Positions 62,461 through 64,000 of a stretch of DNA of 64,000 nt are shown piece after piece. Source of the DNA: Acidobacteriaceae bacterium. GTDB lineage: Bacteria; Acidobacteriota; Terriglobia; Terriglobales; Acidobacteriaceae. Below the pieces are notes generated by a model, which ran no database searches, was not told the DNA's origin, and saw only the letters and a program-made list of their open reading frames with translations. The stretch's first letter is position 1, and every line of letters starts with the position of its first letter. The stretch covers positions 95,179 to 159,178 of the forward strand of contig PLSM01000167.1 of NCBI GenBank assembly GCA_003165075.1, read 5' to 3'. The position numbers were made by a program, and so were the translations under genes.

Positions 62461-64000
62461 ATGTATTCGCGGATTTTAAAGTCTGTTTGCCGGGTTCTGG
62501 CCTTGGCGTGTGTTGTTCTCATGCCGGTTGCGCTGGTAGCCCAGGGTTCTTCGAGGCCGGCAGTCAAGGCCGATTCGGGGGATACCGCTTCAAGGTGGGA
62601 TATCTTCGCCGGCTACAGCTATCTGGCGCCGAAAGGGACCGTGAATGTGCCACAGCCGTCCGGCGCCACAGTGCCTTTCAGCTACGACTCCGTCAACGTG
62701 GGCGGGCTGGGCAGCGTGGCCTACTTCTTCAACCGGTATGTCGGCGCTCAAGCAGAAATCGGCATACATGAGTGGGGCAAGGGTTCCGACACCAGCAACA
62801 TCGGCGAGCATGGGAACGATGATGGTTTCTTTACCGTCGGCGGCGGCATTATCGCACGCTATCCTACTTCTGACATCACGCCGTTTATGCACGCACTAGT
62901 GGGTACGGCGCGGATCGACGGCCCCGACCACAACCCATTTACATGGGGACCGGCTCTGACACTCGGCGGCGGAATGGACTATAACACGCCGCTGTTCAAT
63001 CACCGTCTCTCGATCCGCATCTTTCAGGCGGACTACGAGTGGATGCACGCCGACTTTGGTACGGGCGCCTTCGGCGGCCGCGCGAACATCAATGCAGCGC
63101 GCCTGAGCGCAGGCATTGTCATTCACGCCGGCAGCATCGCGCCGCCTCCGCCGGTGACCCTGGTATGCTCGGCCAGCCCCGACTCGGTCTTCCCTGGCGA
63201 TCCGGTCACGGTGACGGCGACGGCCGGGATGCTGAATCCCAAACTAAACGCGGTTTACAGCTGGTCAGGAGACGGAGTGACGGGCAATGGAACCACAGCG
63301 ACCGTGAACACCGGCTCATTGGCTCCGGGCACCTACACCGTAAAGTGCGGAGTGAAGGAAGGAAAGCCCGGCAAGGAAGGTCTGAAGCCGTGGGAGAACG
63401 CCGACAGTACGGCGACCTTCACGGTGAAGAAGTTCGAGCCGCCGACTATCAGCTGCTCGGCTAACCCCAGCAGCATCAACGCGGGCGACAGCAGCACGAT
63501 TACGGCCACGGGCATGAGTCCCCAGAACCGTCCGCTCACTTACAGCTACGCGGCAGCGGCTGGCACGATCAGCGGCAGCGGAACCACGGCGACGTTCTCT
63601 TCGGCAGGCGCTCCGGCAGGCCCCATAGAGATCACCTGCAACGTGTCTGACGACAAGGGGAACACAGGCAGCGCGACCACTACGCTGACCATCGTGGCGC
63701 CGCCTCCGCCGGTGGTACAGCACACGCAGGCGCTTTGCTCGATCACCTTCGACAAGGACAAGCATCGTCCACTGCGCGTGGACAACGAAGCCAAGGCCTG
63801 TCTGGACGAGGTAGCTCTCGACCTGCAGAAGCAGTCAGATGCGAAGGCCGTGGTGGTTGGCGATGCGAATGCCAAGGAGAAGGCGAAGACTGCCAAGCAA
63901 GGGGCGTATGCGGCCAAGCACAAGCATGCCAAGGTGGAAGACTCCGCCGCGCAGCGCGCCGTCAACACCAAGGACTACCTGGTGACCGAGAAGGGCATTG
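62461..64000 (+). CDS. Outer-membrane beta-barrel protein fused to Ig-like repeats and OmpA-like C-terminus, truncated by the window end
   Basis: MYSRILKSVCRVLALACVVLMPVALVAQ signal; WDIFAGYSYLAPKG...FFNRYVGAQAEIGI barrel; then modules matching the 60799-61932 product. Not in the ORF track because it runs off the edge. Confidence 0.85.
   Translation, partial: MYSRILKSVCRVLALACVVLMPVALVAQGSSRPAVKADSGDTASRWDIFAGYSYLAPKGTVNVPQPSGATVPFSYDSVNVGGLGSVAYFFNRYVGAQAEIGIHEWGKGSDTSNIGEHGNDDGFFTVGGGIIARYPTSDITPFMHALVGTARIDGPDHNPFTWGPALTLGGGMDYNTPLFNHRLSIRIFQADYEWMHADFGTGAFGGRANINAARLSAGIVIHAGSIAPPPPVTLVCSASPDSVFPGDPVTVTATAGMLNPKLNAVYSWSGDGVTGNGTTATVNTGSLAPGTYTVKCGVKEGKPGKEGLKPWENADSTATFTVKKFEPPTISCSANPSSINAGDSSTITATGMSPQNRPLTYSYAAAAGTISGSGTTATFSSAGAPAGPIEITCNVSDDKGNTGSATTTLTIVAPPPPVVQHTQALCSITFDKDKHRPLRVDNEAKACLDEVALDLQKQSDAKAVVVGDANAKEKAKTAKQGAYAAKHKHAKVEDSAAQRAVNTKDYLVTEKGI

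Overview
The window is ordinary, densely coded, high-GC bacterial chromosome. Gene content (ADOP/MacB-type permease with PadR, Oar-like TonB receptor, Ser/Thr kinase with TPRs, GH42 and GH95-like enzymes) suggests Acidobacteriota; this is inference without any search. I support about 40 CDSs. These include pyruvate phosphate dikinase (cut at the left edge), QueG, cold-shock protein, BrkB, DAHP synthase, a split cytochrome c maturation set (ccmC and a ccmD-like ORF on -, ccmE-ccmA-ybaK-ccmB on +), MtnA, MscL, two MFS transporters, M28 peptidase, SSS symporter, malic enzyme, HemW, MqnD-like, BioY, CutA, phosphohexomutase, ROK kinase, OprB-like porin with a divergent RcnR/CsoR-family regulator, an EfpL/YeiP-type elongation factor, GlnD, GlnB/K, AmtB, NuoB and two tandem Ig-like/OmpA-like surface proteins. 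I see no transposase, phage, CRISPR array or complete RNA gene. The best second-look items are: (1) a ~125-bp intergenic element with three degenerate internal units, present twice (6503-6628, 45478-45602); (2) a separate hairpin-bearing intergenic family ending GGGNCNCCCA, with about four copies and compensatory stem changes; (3) a CcmE with a CxxxY haem-attachment motif in place of HxxxY, with ybaK overlapping ccmA and ccmB, and a CRP/FNR-like palindrome upstream; (4) an RcnR-fingerprint (H3/C35/H60/H64) regulator divergent from a porin, with two tandem TACCC-GGGTA-type palindromes between them; (5) 11 heptamer repeats directly upstream of the EfpL-type gene. I did not find a clearly new multi-gene system.
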